Source of the DNA: Marihabitans asiaticum
GTDB lineage: Bacteria > Actinomycetota > Actinomycetes > Actinomycetales > Dermatophilaceae
Length of the DNA: 64,000 bases
Assembly: GCF_007828725.1 (NCBI RefSeq)
Contig: NZ_VIUW01000002.1
Span: 124,001-188,000 of the forward strand
Direction: 5' to 3'
Shown: one piece after another, positions 38,068 to 52,875 of the stretch
Layout of the letters: each line of letters begins with the position of its first letter
How positions within the stretch are numbered: the stretch's first letter is position 1
The notes under the pieces: generated by a model
Databases searched by the model: none
Seen by the model: the letters and a program-made list of their open reading frames with translations, nothing else
Told to the model about the DNA's origin: nothing
Position numbers and translations under genes: made by a program

Positions 38068-39267
38068 GTGAAGGTGCTGCTGCTCGAGAACGTCCATGAG
38101 ATCGCCGTCCGGACCCTGGCCGAGGCCGGCTTCGAGGTCGAGACCCGGTCCGGCGCTCTCGACGAGGCCGAGCTGGTCGAGGCGCTCGAGGGGGTCTCCC
38201 TGCTCGGCATCCGCAGCAAGACAGAGGTCAGCGCCGCGGTCCTGCGCGCTCGGCCCGAGCTTAAGGCGATCGGCGCCTTCTGCATCGGGACGAACCAGAT
38301 CGACCTCGACGCGGCGGCGCAAGCCGGCACGGTCGTCTTCAACGCTCCCTTCTCCAACACCCGCTCGGTCGTCGAGCTCGCGATGGCCGAGATCATCGCG
38401 ATGGCCCGTCACCTGACCGACAAGAACTCCGCGCTGCACGCCGGGGTCTGGGACAAGTCGGCGAAGGGATCGCACGAGGTCCGCGGGCGGACCCTCGGCA
38501 TCATCGGCTACGGGAACATCGGCAGCCAGCTCTCCGTCATCGCCGAGGCCTTCGGCATGCAGGTCTACTACTACGACCTCGACGACAAGCTGCCCCTCGG
38601 CAACGCCCGCCGCTGCGAGACGATCGAGGAGCTGCTCACCACCTGCGAGACGGTGACGCTGCACGTCGACGGACGGGCCGGTAACGCGGGCCACTTCGGG
38701 GCGGAGCAGTTCGCGCTGATGCGCCCCCGCACCCTCTTCCTCAACCTCTCCCGCGGCTTCGTCGTCGACCTCGAGGCGCTCCGGGACAGCCTGGCGAGCG
38801 GGCATCTCGCCGGCGCGGCAGTGGACGTCTTCCCGGAGGAGCCCAAGGTGGCCGGTGATCCGTTCACCTCCAGCCTGCAGGGTCTGCCGAACGTCATCCT
38901 CACCCCGCACGTCGGGGGGTCCACCGAGGAAGCGCAGCAGGACATCGGCCGCTACGTCTCGGGGAAGCTGCGCGAGTATGCGCACACCGGGGCGACGACC
39001 ATGTCGGTCAACGTGCCCGCCGTCGCGCTCAGCCAGAGCCCGGGTGACACGAGGATCCTGCACCTCCACCGCAACGTCCCTGGGGTCCTCGCCCGGGTCA
39101 ACACCATCCTCTCCGAGGGTGGGGCCAACATCGACAGCCAGCAGCTCTCGACCCGCGGCGAGCTCGGCTACGCGGTGACCGACCTCGCCGGCGCGCTCCC
39201 CCAGGACACCGAGCGTCGGCTGCGCGAGCTCGAGGAGACGGTCGAGGTGCGGGTCATTACCACCTGA
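38068..39267 (+). CDS. serA: D-3-phosphoglycerate dehydrogenase
   Basis: A 399-residue enzyme for the first step of serine synthesis. The N-terminal substrate domain starts MKVLLLENVHEIAV; the NAD fold has TLGIIGYGNIGSQL; catalytic residues fall in NLSRGFVVD (Arg), VDVFPEEP (Glu) and PHVGGSTEEAQ (His). The C-terminal ACT domain (HRNVPGVLARVNTILSEGGANI) should give serine feedback. Length and layout match the E. coli type rather than the longer mycobacterial type with an ASB domain. I use GTG 38068. Confidence 0.95.
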   Translation: MKVLLLENVHEIAVRTLAEAGFEVETRSGALDEAELVEALEGVSLLGIRSKTEVSAAVLRARPELKAIGAFCIGTNQIDLDAAAQAGTVVFNAPFSNTRSVVELAMAEIIAMARHLTDKNSALHAGVWDKSAKGSHEVRGRTLGIIGYGNIGSQLSVIAEAFGMQVYYYDLDDKLPLGNARRCETIEELLTTCETVTLHVDGRAGNAGHFGAEQFALMRPRTLFLNLSRGFVVDLEALRDSLASGHLAGAAVDVFPEEPKVAGDPFTSSLQGLPNVILTPHVGGSTEEAQQDIGRYVSGKLREYAHTGATTMSVNVPAVALSQSPGDTRILHLHRNVPGVLARVNTILSEGGANIDSQQLSTRGELGYAVTDLAGALPQDTERRLRELEETVEVRVITT

Positions 39268-39321
39268 TCCGCGGTTCTCGCCCCGATCAGCGCCCGCGGG
39301 AGACACCTCCGTAGACATGCA

Positions 39322-39366
39322 AATACCCCCGACCAGGGAGCGTGTGCTCACCCGATCGGGGGTATT
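39322..39366 (-). terminator. rrn operon terminator
   Basis: AATACCCCCGA (39322-39332) and TCGGGGGTATT (39356-39366) pair perfectly over 11 bases, just beyond the 5S gene. On the minus strand the stem is followed by TTTG. It also separates the convergent serA and rrn transcripts. Confidence 0.85.
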
Positions 39367-39375
39367 CGAAGTGGT

Positions 39376-39494
39376 GTCCGGCTGCGTCCTACTCTCCCAC
39401 ACTGTCTCCGGTGCAGTACCATCGGCGCTGAAGGGCTTAGCTTCCGGGTTCGGAATGGAGCCGGGCGTTTCCCCTTCGCTGTGACAGCCGTAAC
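39376..39494 (-). rRNA. rrf: 5S ribosomal RNA
   Basis: On the minus strand the sequence begins GTTACGGCTGTCACAGCG, contains CCGAACCCGGAAGC and TGGGAGAGTAGGACGC, and is about 119 nucleotides long, as expected for actinobacterial 5S rRNA. It is the last gene of the rrn operon. Ends are estimated to within a few bases. Confidence 0.93.
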
Positions 39495-39564
39495 TCTGTC
39501 GAGATATTCACGTGTTCAACCACTACCCGGTTGGGGTGTGGGTGTTCGTGTCTCGGGAACCGAG

Positions 39565-39579
39565 CAGTGGACGCGAGCA
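39565..39579 (-). other. RNase III-type processing stem, 3' side of 23S
   Basis: CAGTGGACGCGAGCA on the plus strand is the exact reverse complement of 42770-42784 beyond the 5' end of 23S. In the transcript the two 15-base arms would pair and bring the ends of pre-23S rRNA together. Confidence 0.7.
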
Positions 39580-39612
39580 GTAAGTTCTTACCTGTTGGTG
39601 TTTCTTATGGTT

Positions 39613-42745
<3,133 letters not shown>

Positions 42746-42769
42746 CACAAAAGATACACAAAGATAAGA

Positions 42770-42784
42770 TGCTCGCGTCCACTG
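42770..42784 (-). other. RNase III-type processing stem, 5' side of 23S
   Basis: This segment is a perfect 15-base complement of 39565-39579 across the 23S gene. The two arms are the expected substrate for pre-23S processing. Confidence 0.7.
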
Positions 42785-42800
42785 TTCAGTTCTCAACACA
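42781..42800 (-). promoter_or_regulatory. boxA-like antitermination site before 23S
   Basis: The minus strand reads TGTGTTGAGAACTGAACAGT, closely matching the element in the 16S leader (44961-44980), so both rRNA genes are preceded by the same NusB/S10-type signal. Confidence 0.55.
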
Positions 42801-43207
42801 CGACCAGCCACCAACCGAAACCACCAGCACCACACACCACCAACAAAAGAAGCGCGAACTCCTTCTGCAGGCGACGGGTATACCGGCCACGGCCAGCCCC
42901 AGCCACAGAGACCACCACACACCACCCCACGGGCGGCGCATGATCCCTCAGGACCCAACAACGTGCCATCTTCTTCTGTGCCGACACCCACCACACCAGA
43001 CCCCATCAGGCAGCTTTCCCCACCACCAAGCACCCCCACCCTCGAAAAAGAGAGAAGGGGACGCGTGGTGGTCGTACTCACGCCAACAGGGCCCACAGCA
43101 GTGAGCGCCTCGCAACCGATGTTCCACCCAGAGCAACCTGCCGCCCCACACACGGGGACGAAACAGGCCACCACCAACCCCACCACGTGGGGCCGGTTGA
43201 GTGAGCT

Positions 43208-44739
<1,532 letters not shown>

Positions 44740-44960
44740 GAACAAAACCCCCACCCCCCACAAAAGCAAGAGGCAAGAGCCAATCCAAAACACCGAAGTG
44801 TCAAACATCCCAGCCGAGACGCAACAACTAGCAAAACCTAGTCATCACAATCCCAACCAAAGGAAAAGACCACCACCAACACACACCCACACCACAACGA
44901 TGCAGGCACACGCCAGTGACAGCCCAAAAAAATTGGCATCGATCACTAAAAAAATGACAC

Positions 44961-44980
44961 GCTGTTGAGTTCTCAAGAAT
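44961..44980 (-). promoter_or_regulatory. boxA-like antitermination site in the rrn leader
   Basis: The minus strand reads ATTCTTGAGAACTCAACAGC, like the TTGAGAACTCAA element of mycobacterial rrn leaders. A near copy occurs before 23S at 42781-42800. Confidence 0.6.
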
Positions 44981-45125
44981 CACACACACACCAACAAGCA
45001 CAACCCAACCGGGCCACACCATCAGGGCGTCTGATCATCAGTCACTGCCATGCTTGGGTGATGAGTCCGTGACCCGCTCTTGGAGCGACCGGCCTCACAC
45101 GCTTGGATCTCAGCGACGAGGTGCA

Positions 45126-45154
45126 ACGTTACCAGACTCTTTCGCCTGCTCCAA
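45126..45154 (-). promoter_or_regulatory. rrn promoter, proximal
   Basis: On the minus strand TTGGAG (45149-45154) and TAACGT (45126-45131) are 17 bases apart, about 390 bases upstream of 16S. Confidence 0.55.
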
Positions 45155-45212
45155 CTCGGTGACCTGTCCGGCTCGTGGCCTTCGTAGCTGCCTCGTCGGC
45201 GTTGCGAGTAGA

Positions 45213-45242
45213 AAGTTAGCAGGGCCTTGGCGCATCGTCCAA
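45213..45242 (-). promoter_or_regulatory. rrn promoter, distal
   Basis: On the minus strand TTGGAC (45237-45242) and TAACTT (45213-45218) are 18 bases apart. With the proximal promoter this gives the tandem arrangement usual for rrn operons. Confidence 0.55.
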
Positions 45243-45307
45243 ATCGGCTGTCCTGCACCGCATCCGGGCGCTTCCAGGCCCGCGGAGCTCACCGTCCGGG
45301 AACGCCG

Positions 45308-45343
45308 AAGGGGGCGCGCCGCACGGTCGCGGCACGCCCCCTT
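45308..45343 (-). terminator. groEL terminator
   Basis: Fifteen bases on each side (45308-45322 and 45329-45343) pair with a single G-U wobble around a six-base loop, 22 bases past the groEL stop codon. The left arm contains part of a CGAAGGGG octamer (45306-45313). Confidence 0.8.
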
Positions 45344-45364
45344 GGACGGGGTGATTCCTCAGCC

Positions 45365-47037
<1,673 letters not shown>

Positions 47038-47049
47038 GAGTGGGCAGCA

Positions 47050-47092
47050 CGACGCCCCGGGGAGCCCGGGCGGGCTCGCACCCGGGGCGTCG
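47050..47092 (-). terminator. Intercistronic hairpin between groES and groEL
   Basis: CGACGCCCCGGG (47050-47061) pairs perfectly with CCCGGGGCGTCG (47081-47092); an inner six-base stem (47062-47067 with 47072-47077) extends it. No U-run follows on the minus strand, so it may be a partial terminator or an RNA-stability element that makes groES more abundant than groEL. Confidence 0.6.
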
Positions 47093-47111
47093 AGCAGTTG
47101 CAGCAGATCGG

Positions 47112-47408
47112 TCAGCCGACGATCGCGAGGACGTCGCGGGCGGAGAGGATGAGGTACTCCTCGCCGCCGTGCTTGACCTCGGTGCCGCCGTACTTGGAGT
47201 AGATGACGCGGTCGCCGACGGAGATGTCCATCGGGACGCGCTCGTCGCCGTCCTCGTTGAAGCGGCCGGGGCCGACGGCGACGACCTCGCCCTCCTGCGG
47301 CTTCTCCTTGGCGGTGTCCGGGATGACCAGGCCCGAGGCCGTGGTCTGCTCGGCCTCGACCGACTTGACGATGATGCGGTCCTCGAGCGGCTTGAGCGAA
47401 ACCGACAC
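47112..47408 (-). CDS. groES: Co-chaperonin GroES
   Basis: A 98-residue cap protein of the GroEL chamber. It starts [15 protein letters not shown], has the mobile loop [14 protein letters not shown] near residues 18-32, and ends [15 protein letters not shown] use GTG 47408, which has an AAGGAG ribosome binding site; an upstream in-frame extension runs into the promoter. It is the first gene of the groES-groEL operon. Confidence 0.96.
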   Translation of the reverse strand: MSVSLKPLEDRIIVKSVEAEQTTASGLVIPDTAKEKPQEGEVVAVGPGRFNEDGDERVPMDISVGDRVIYSKYGGTEVKHGGEEYLILSARDVLAIVG

Positions 47409-47498
47409 GTTGGCTCCTTCGTGGGATGTCTCGGTGGAGTGGGTCTTCAGGTGGCCGGTACCGGTCGCCGTCGCGGGGGTCGAACGGTGCCCGTCCTG

Positions 47499-47519
47499 GC
47501 ACTCACCGGCGGTGAGTGC
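47499..47519. promoter_or_regulatory. CIRCE operator 1 (HrcA site) downstream of the groES promoter
   Basis: GCACTC, nine bases, GAGTGC: the inverted repeat of the CIRCE element bound by the HrcA repressor. It lies just downstream of the -10 box, over the expected transcription start. Confidence 0.88.
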
Positions 47520-47527
47520 CAACACAG

Positions 47528-47556
47528 AATCTATGCCTCGGTTAGCACTCGGTCAA
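47528..47556 (-). promoter_or_regulatory. groES-groEL promoter
   Basis: On the minus strand TTGACC (47551-47556) and TAGATT (47528-47533) are exactly 17 bases apart. One CIRCE element overlaps the -35 box and the other lies just after the -10 box. Confidence 0.8.
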
Positions 47557-47565
47557 CCTGAGTGC
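47545..47565. promoter_or_regulatory. CIRCE operator 2 (HrcA site) over the -35 box
   Basis: A second GCACTC, nine bases, GAGTGC inverted repeat. Its spacer contains the TTGACC -35 box, so bound HrcA would block polymerase directly. Confidence 0.85.
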
Positions 47566-47611
47566 CAGCGGCGGGTGCGCCGCCGCGCGACGGGGCGAAG
47601 GGGGTGAGACA

Positions 47612-48862
47612 GTGGCCGTCGTGGACGTCTCGACGGTGCGGGCTCTGGCGAGCCCGGAAGGGCACGAGCTGCTGAGCAGCCTCCCGCCCTACGACGAGGC
47701 CACCGTGCTCCCCCTTCAGGCCGAGCTGCGGGCCCGCGGCCACAGCCCGGACCTCGTGGCGGCCGCGCTGACCCAGCACCGGCTCCGACGCCGGGCCGAG
47801 GCTAAGTTCGGCGAGTTCGCCTCCGGGATGCTCTTCACCCCCGACGGCCTGGAGCAGGCAACCCGGATCGAGGTCGCCGCCGCGCACGCCTCCCGTTACG
47901 CCGCCGCATCGCTGGCGACGGTGCACGACCTCGGCTGCGGCATCGGCTCGGACGCCATGGCTCTCAGCTCGCTCGGGGTGACCGTCCACGGCGTCGACCA
48001 GGACCCCCTCACGGCCGCCGTCGCCGATGCGAACCTGCGCCCCTGGCCGGACAGCCGCGCCCGCCCCGGCCAGGCCGAGCACGTCGAGCTGCCGGCGGAC
48101 CCCCTTCGCTCCCGGGTCGGGGTCTGGCTCGACCCGGCCCGCCGCACCCCCGGACGCACCGACGCAACCGGGCGGACCCGACGGGTGTTCCGGCTGGACC
48201 AGATCTCGCCACGGTGGGAGCTCGTCCTCGACATGGCGACCGCGGTCCCAGCCACCGGGGTCAAGATGGCGCCGTCGCTCCCCCACGACGTGCCGCCGCT
48301 GGGCACCGAGGCGCAGTGGACGTCCTACGACGGCACCGTGCTCGAGTGCGCAGTCTGGTGGGGACCCCTCGTACGCACGGCCGGGCGCTCGGCCCTCGTG
48401 ATGCGCCGCGGCGCTCCGGCGGCCCGGGTGGACCAGGACCAGTCCGAGGAGTCGCCGCCGTCGCTGCGCACCCTCGGCGGGCTGGGTCCGTATCTCTACG
48501 AGGTCGACCGCGCGGTCGTCCAGGCCGGGCTCGTCGGCGCCGTCACCGCCGCCACGGGCGGCGCCGAGGTGGAGCCGGGTCTCGGCCTGGTCTCCTCCGA
48601 CCAGGCCGAGGACCTCCCCTTCGCCCGTCGCTACCGGGTGCTCGAGGCGATGCCGTACGACGTCAAGGCGCTGCGCGCCTGGCTGCGGGAGCGCTCGATC
48701 ACCGGGCTGACCATCAAGAAGCGCGGGATCCGGGTCGACGACGACCAGCTGCGCCGGCAGCTGAAGATCGGTCGCGGCGCGGGGCGTGGCGACCAGGCGG
48801 TGATCGTGCTCACCCGGGTGGCCGGCGAGCAGAGCGTGCTGGTCGTCGAAGCCTTCTCATGA
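47612..48862 (+). CDS. Class I SAM-dependent methyltransferase with THUMP-like domain
   Basis: A 416-residue protein. The SAM-binding motif VHDLGCGIGSDAMALSSLG sits near residue 110, followed by GVDQDPLTAAVADAN. The C-terminal part (ITGLTIKKRGIRVDDDQLRR) fits the THUMP-like domain found in actinobacterial methyltransferases thought to act on RNA. The target is unknown. The start is GTG 47612 with AAGGGGG as ribosome binding site, part of a CGAAGGGG octamer at 47596. It is divergent from the groES operon. Confidence 0.82.
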   Translation: MAVVDVSTVRALASPEGHELLSSLPPYDEATVLPLQAELRARGHSPDLVAAALTQHRLRRRAEAKFGEFASGMLFTPDGLEQATRIEVAAAHASRYAAASLATVHDLGCGIGSDAMALSSLGVTVHGVDQDPLTAAVADANLRPWPDSRARPGQAEHVELPADPLRSRVGVWLDPARRTPGRTDATGRTRRVFRLDQISPRWELVLDMATAVPATGVKMAPSLPHDVPPLGTEAQWTSYDGTVLECAVWWGPLVRTAGRSALVMRRGAPAARVDQDQSEESPPSLRTLGGLGPYLYEVDRAVVQAGLVGAVTAATGGAEVEPGLGLVSSDQAEDLPFARRYRVLEAMPYDVKALRAWLRERSITGLTIKKRGIRVDDDQLRRQLKIGRGAGRGDQAVIVLTRVAGEQSVLVVEAFS

Positions 48863-48942
48863 GGGGCCCGGCCCCAGCCCCACGACGCAGGGCGAGGCGT
48901 GCGACGCTGGGAGCGAGCAGCTGGCCACCACCGCGCCCGACA

Positions 48943-48989
48943 CATCGAGATCTATCGAGACCTATCGAGATCCGTCGAGATCCACGAGA
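48943..48989 (+). repeat. 10-bp tandem repeats upstream of gabD1
   Basis: Four successive 10-base units of the pattern YRTCGAGAYC plus a partial fifth occupy 48943-48989, ending 12 bases before the gabD1 ATG. The period is about one helical turn, so each unit faces the same side of the DNA. Confidence 0.7.
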
Positions 48990-49001
48990 CAGGAGTCGCA
49001 G

Positions 49002-50381
49002 ATGACCCAGTACGCCGTGACCAACCCCGCCACCGGTGAGGTGCTCGAGACCTTCCCCACCGCGACCGACGAGCAGATCCAGGCCGCGCTAGACGCTGCC
49101 CAGCGCGGCTACGAGGAGTGGCGCGAGGTGCCGCTCGAGCGGCGCCAGGAGATCCTGCGTGAGGTCGCCGCCAGCTACGACCGGCGCAAGGACGAGCTCG
49201 CCGCGATCATCGCCACCGAGATGGGCAAGCCGGTCGCCCAGGGCCTCGGCGAGGTCGCGATCTGCAGCTCGATCTACACCTACTACGCCGACAACGCCGC
49301 CGACCTGCTCGAGGAGGAGGAGCTCGGCACCGTCGGCGGCAGCTCCACGGCCGTCGTGCGCAAGGAGCCCGTCGGTCCGCTGCTCGGGATCATGCCGTGG
49401 AACTACCCCTACTACCAGGTCGCCCGCTTCGCGGCGCCGAACCTCGTCCTCGGCAACACGATCATCCTCAAGCACGCGCCGCAGTGCCCGTCTTCCGCCC
49501 GGATCATCGCCGAGATCTTCCACGAGGCCGGCGTGCCAGATGGCGCGTACGTCAACGTCTACGCGACGAACGACCAGGCCGCCGACATCATCGCCGACCC
49601 TCGGGTGCAGGGCGTCTCACTTACCGGCTCCGAGCGAGCCGGTGCCGCCGTCGCCGAGATCGCCGGGCGCAACCTCAAGAAGGTCGTCCTCGAGCTCGGC
49701 GGGTCCGACCCGTTCATCGTCCTCGAGGACGCCGACGTCGCGGCCGCGGTGAAGAACGCCGTGTCCGGGCGGTTCGGCAACGCCGGACAGGCCTGCAACG
49801 CTGCCAAGCGGCTCATCGTCCACGACAGCCTCTACGACGACTTCGTCGAGGCGCTGACCACCTCGACCGACGGGCTGAGCGTCGGCGACCCGAGCGCGGA
49901 GGGGACCTTCGTCGGGCCGATGTCCTCCGAGCAGGCCGCGGCGGACCTGCAGGAGCAGGTCGACGACGCCGTCGAGCACGGCGCCCGGGTCCTCGTCGGC
50001 GGGTCCCGCCGAGAGGGCGACGGCTTCTACTTCGATCCGACGGTGCTCGTCGACGTGCCGCAAAGCGCTCGCGCCTGGTCCGAGGAGCTCTTCGGGCCCG
50101 TCGCCGTCGTCTACAAGGTGTCCTCCGACGACGAGGCCGTCGAGCTGGCCAACTCCAGCGCCTACGGTCTCGGGGCGTCGGTGCACTCCGGCGACGTCGA
50201 CCGAGCTCTCGAGGTGGGCTCGCGCCTCGAGTCCGGCATGCTCGCGATCAACGAGCCGTCCGGGACCAGCGCCGAGACCCCCTTCGGCGGGGTGAAGCGC
50301 TCCGGCTTCGGCCGCGAGCTGGGCAAGTACGGCATCGAGGAGTTCTGCAACCACCGTCTGGTCCGCGTTCGGTCCCGGTGA
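49002..50381 (+). CDS. gabD1: Succinate-semialdehyde dehydrogenase (NADP+), GabD1 type
   Basis: A 459-residue aldehyde dehydrogenase that oxidises succinic semialdehyde to succinate. It shows GIMPWNYPYYQ, LTGSERAGAAV for the cofactor, catalytic Glu in LELGGSDPFIV and catalytic Cys in NAGQACNAAKR. It is shorter than GabD2 (530 residues) and belongs to a different branch. The ATG at 49002 has AGGAG upstream, preceded by 10-bp tandem repeats. The downstream CoA-transferase gene overlaps it by four bases. Confidence 0.92.
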   Translation: MTQYAVTNPATGEVLETFPTATDEQIQAALDAAQRGYEEWREVPLERRQEILREVAASYDRRKDELAAIIATEMGKPVAQGLGEVAICSSIYTYYADNAADLLEEEELGTVGGSSTAVVRKEPVGPLLGIMPWNYPYYQVARFAAPNLVLGNTIILKHAPQCPSSARIIAEIFHEAGVPDGAYVNVYATNDQAADIIADPRVQGVSLTGSERAGAAVAEIAGRNLKKVVLELGGSDPFIVLEDADVAAAVKNAVSGRFGNAGQACNAAKRLIVHDSLYDDFVEALTTSTDGLSVGDPSAEGTFVGPMSSEQAAADLQEQVDDAVEHGARVLVGGSRREGDGFYFDPTVLVDVPQSARAWSEELFGPVAVVYKVSSDDEAVELANSSAYGLGASVHSGDVDRALEVGSRLESGMLAINEPSGTSAETPFGGVKRSGFGRELGKYGIEEFCNHRLVRVRSR

Positions 50382-51553
50382 GCGACGACGAGGCGAAGGG
50401 GGTCAGCTCGGCAGAGCAGGCGCAGCCGGCGACCCCGCTGGACGGGCTGCGGGTGGCCGACTTCTCGCGGGTCCTCGCCGGGCCGCTGACCACGATGACG
50501 CTGGCCGACCTCGGCGCGGACGTCATCAAGATCGAGCGGCCCGGCCTCGGCGACGACACCCGCGCCTGGGGGCCGCCGTGGACCGACCGCTCGTCGTCGT
50601 ACTTCGACTGCGTCAACCGCTCCAAGCGAAGCATCGCGCTCGACCTCACCGACCCGGTGGACCGCGAGGTGGCGCGACGGATCGCGCTCGACGCGGACGT
50701 GCTCGTCGAGAACTTCCTCGACGGCACCCTGGGGCGGTTCGGGCTGGGCTACGACGACCTCGCGGAGGACAACCCCGGCCTGATCTACTGCTCCGTCACC
50801 GGCTTCGGCCGCGAGGGTGGGGCGCGCATGCCCGGCTACGACTTCGTCGTGCAGGCGGTCGGCGGGCTGATGAGCATCACCGGCGACGAGTCGTCGGGCC
50901 CGACGAAGGCGGGCGTCGCTCTCGTCGACGTGCTCACGAGCAAGGACGCGACGATCGCCATCCTCGCGGCGCTCGCCGAGCGCTCCTGTAGCGGGCGCGG
51001 GCAGCGCGTCGAGGTCGCGCTGCTCTCCTCGCTCCTCGCGGCGCTGGTCAACCAGTCCGCAGCTGCGCTGACCACCGGTACCTCCCCCGGTCTCCTGGGC
51101 AACCGCCATCCCTCGATCGCGCCGTACGAGACGCTGCGCTGCGCCGACGGCGAGCTCGCCGTCGCGTGCGGCAACGACCGGCAGTTCGCCGCTCTGGCCG
51201 CGGCGATCGGTCAGCCCGGCCTCGCCGACGACGAACGCTTCGCGAGCAACCCCGCCCGGGTCGGTCACCGCGACGAGCTCGTCGCAGCGCTCGAGGCACG
51301 GCTGGCCACGGGTGGGGTCGAGCACTGGGCGAAGGTACTCGGCGCCGCCGGTGTGCCTGCGGGAGCCGTCGGCGACATCGCCACCGGGATCGAGCTGGCC
51401 CGCTCGCTCGGGCTGGACCCGACCTGGCAGGTCGGGCCCGGCGAGCAGATCCGGCACCCCGCCAGCTACTCACGCAGCAGCACCCGCCGGCCGACCCTGC
51501 CACCTGACCTGGACGAGCACGGCGACGAGGTCCGCGGCGGCGACCCGTGGTGA
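50378..51553 (+). CDS. Family III CoA-transferase (CaiB/BaiF)
   Basis: A 391-residue protein of the CaiB/BaiF family, which moves CoA between carboxylic acids through an aspartyl intermediate. GLRVADFSRVLAGPLTTM is the family opening, VDVL and the Asp in PGYDFVVQAVGG match the active-site region, and GLLGNRHPSIAPYE is conserved later. The GTG at 50378 overlaps the gabD1 stop (GTGA), so the two are coupled. A role in the same acid-degradation path as succinic semialdehyde is possible. Confidence 0.88.
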   Translation: MSDDEAKGVSSAEQAQPATPLDGLRVADFSRVLAGPLTTMTLADLGADVIKIERPGLGDDTRAWGPPWTDRSSSYFDCVNRSKRSIALDLTDPVDREVARRIALDADVLVENFLDGTLGRFGLGYDDLAEDNPGLIYCSVTGFGREGGARMPGYDFVVQAVGGLMSITGDESSGPTKAGVALVDVLTSKDATIAILAALAERSCSGRGQRVEVALLSSLLAALVNQSAAALTTGTSPGLLGNRHPSIAPYETLRCADGELAVACGNDRQFAALAAAIGQPGLADDERFASNPARVGHRDELVAALEARLATGGVEHWAKVLGAAGVPAGAVGDIATGIELARSLGLDPTWQVGPGEQIRHPASYSRSSTRRPTLPPDLDEHGDEVRGGDPW

Positions 51554-51599
51554 GCCACGGTCGGTCGGGCGGCCACCCCGCTCCCGTACCGTGGACGCC

Positions 51600-52802
51600 G
51601 TGACCTCCCCCCTTCGCTCCCTGCCGCTCGGAGCCGTCCTGGCACTCGCCGCCTGCTCCGGCTCGACCCCCGCCGCCGAGACCCCGTCCAGCAGCTCAGC
51701 GCCCAGCCCGAGCGCGGCGGAGTCGAGCACCAGCACACAGGCCCAGGGGCCGTCCGAGTGCGTCTCGTCGGTGAGCGAGGCGATGACCCCCGAGCAGCGG
51801 GCGGGCCAGCTGCTCATGGTCGCCCTCACCCCGCAGATGGGTCAGGACGGGCTCGATGCCCAGCTCGCAGACGGGCTGGGCAACATGCTCTACCTCGGCG
51901 GGTGGGAGGGCCGCTCACGCGTCGCCGAGGCCAGCGCACACCTCCAGGAGGGCGCTCCTACCGTCGACGGCACCACCATCGGCATGCTCATCGCCGCCGA
52001 CCAGGAGGGCGGCGAGGTCCAGCAGCTCACCGGCGAGGGCTTCTCGACCATCCCCTCCGGGGTGGAGCAGGGCGGGCTGGGCAGCGAGGAGCTCATCGCC
52101 TCGGCCCTCACCTGGGGCAATGAGCTGGGGGCCGCCGGCGTCAACGTCAACCTCGCCCCGACGGCCGACACCGTCCCCGAGGAGATCGGCAAGAGCAACG
52201 CGCCGATCGGCCAGTACGGCCGTCAGTACGGCTCGACCCCGGCGGCAGCCGGCCAGGGCGCCGCCTCGTTCGCGGCCGGGATGCACGCCGCGGGCGTCAT
52301 GCCGACCGCGAAGCACTTCCCCGGCATCGGCCGGATCACCGGCAACACCGACGCGACCGCCGAGGGGATCACCGACGAGGAGGCGAGCACCGACGACCCC
52401 CACCTCGCCCCCTTCGCCACGGTGATCAAGGCCGCGCCGACCCTGGTGATGGTCGGCTCGGCCCGCTATCCCCAGATCGACGAGGCGAACCAGGCCCCCT
52501 TCAGCGAGGCCATCGTCACCGACCTGCTCCGCGAGCAGCTGGGCTTCGACGGCGTGGTGATCACCGACGACGTCGGCGTCGCCAAGGCGGTCGCGGACGT
52601 CCCGGTGGCGGAGCGGGCCACGCGGTTCCTCGCGGCCGGGGGCGACATCGTGCTCACCGCAGACGCCACGCAGACCGCCACGATGCAGGGGGCGATCGTC
52701 GACCGGGCGAAGGGGGACGAGGAGTTCGCGGGGAAGGTCGAGGACTCGCTCACCAGGGTGCTCACCCTCAAGGAGTCGATGGGCCTGCTGCGCTGCGGCT
52801 GA
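51600..52802 (+). CDS. Glycoside hydrolase family 3 lipoprotein (beta-N-acetylhexosaminidase-like)
   Basis: A 400-residue secreted lipoprotein: a short signal peptide ends in the lipobox LAAC near residue 19, followed by a Ser/Thr/Pro-rich linker. The GH3 barrel shows AADQEGGEVQQL, then TAKHFPGIGRITGNTD (the KHFPG box of NagZ-type hexosaminidases) and GVVITDDVGVAK with the catalytic Asp. It probably trims peptidoglycan GlcNAc residues. The start is GTG 51600; TACCGT at 51587-51592 is a -10 box seven bases away. A strong terminator follows. Confidence 0.9.
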   Translation: MTSPLRSLPLGAVLALAACSGSTPAAETPSSSSAPSPSAAESSTSTQAQGPSECVSSVSEAMTPEQRAGQLLMVALTPQMGQDGLDAQLADGLGNMLYLGGWEGRSRVAEASAHLQEGAPTVDGTTIGMLIAADQEGGEVQQLTGEGFSTIPSGVEQGGLGSEELIASALTWGNELGAAGVNVNLAPTADTVPEEIGKSNAPIGQYGRQYGSTPAAAGQGAASFAAGMHAAGVMPTAKHFPGIGRITGNTDATAEGITDEEASTDDPHLAPFATVIKAAPTLVMVGSARYPQIDEANQAPFSEAIVTDLLREQLGFDGVVITDDVGVAKAVADVPVAERATRFLAAGGDIVLTADATQTATMQGAIVDRAKGDEEFAGKVEDSLTRVLTLKESMGLLRCG

Positions 52803-52821
52803 CCCCCTCGCGTCGCAGCGA

Positions 52822-52855
52822 AGAGCCCCGCACGTCGCGACGTGCGGGGCTCTTC
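52822..52855. terminator. Bidirectional terminator between the GH3 and betaine-importer genes
   Basis: A perfect 34-base palindrome (17-base arms starting AAGAGCCCCGCAC) lies between two convergent genes. The A- and T-rich ends give a short TCTT tail in both directions. Confidence 0.88.
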
Positions 52856-52875
52856 TGCGTCCTTGAGGGGAAGTC

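Larger units (their letters stand above)
44740..45364 (-). other. rrn leader and promoter region
   Basis: There is no gene between 16S and groEL; short frames here lack coding character. From right to left the region holds the groEL terminator (45308-45343), two sigma70-type promoters (45213-45242 and 45126-45154), an A/C-rich leader on the plus strand, a boxA-like site (44961-44980) and two poly-T tracts on the transcribed strand (around 44932 and 44950). Confidence 0.75.
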
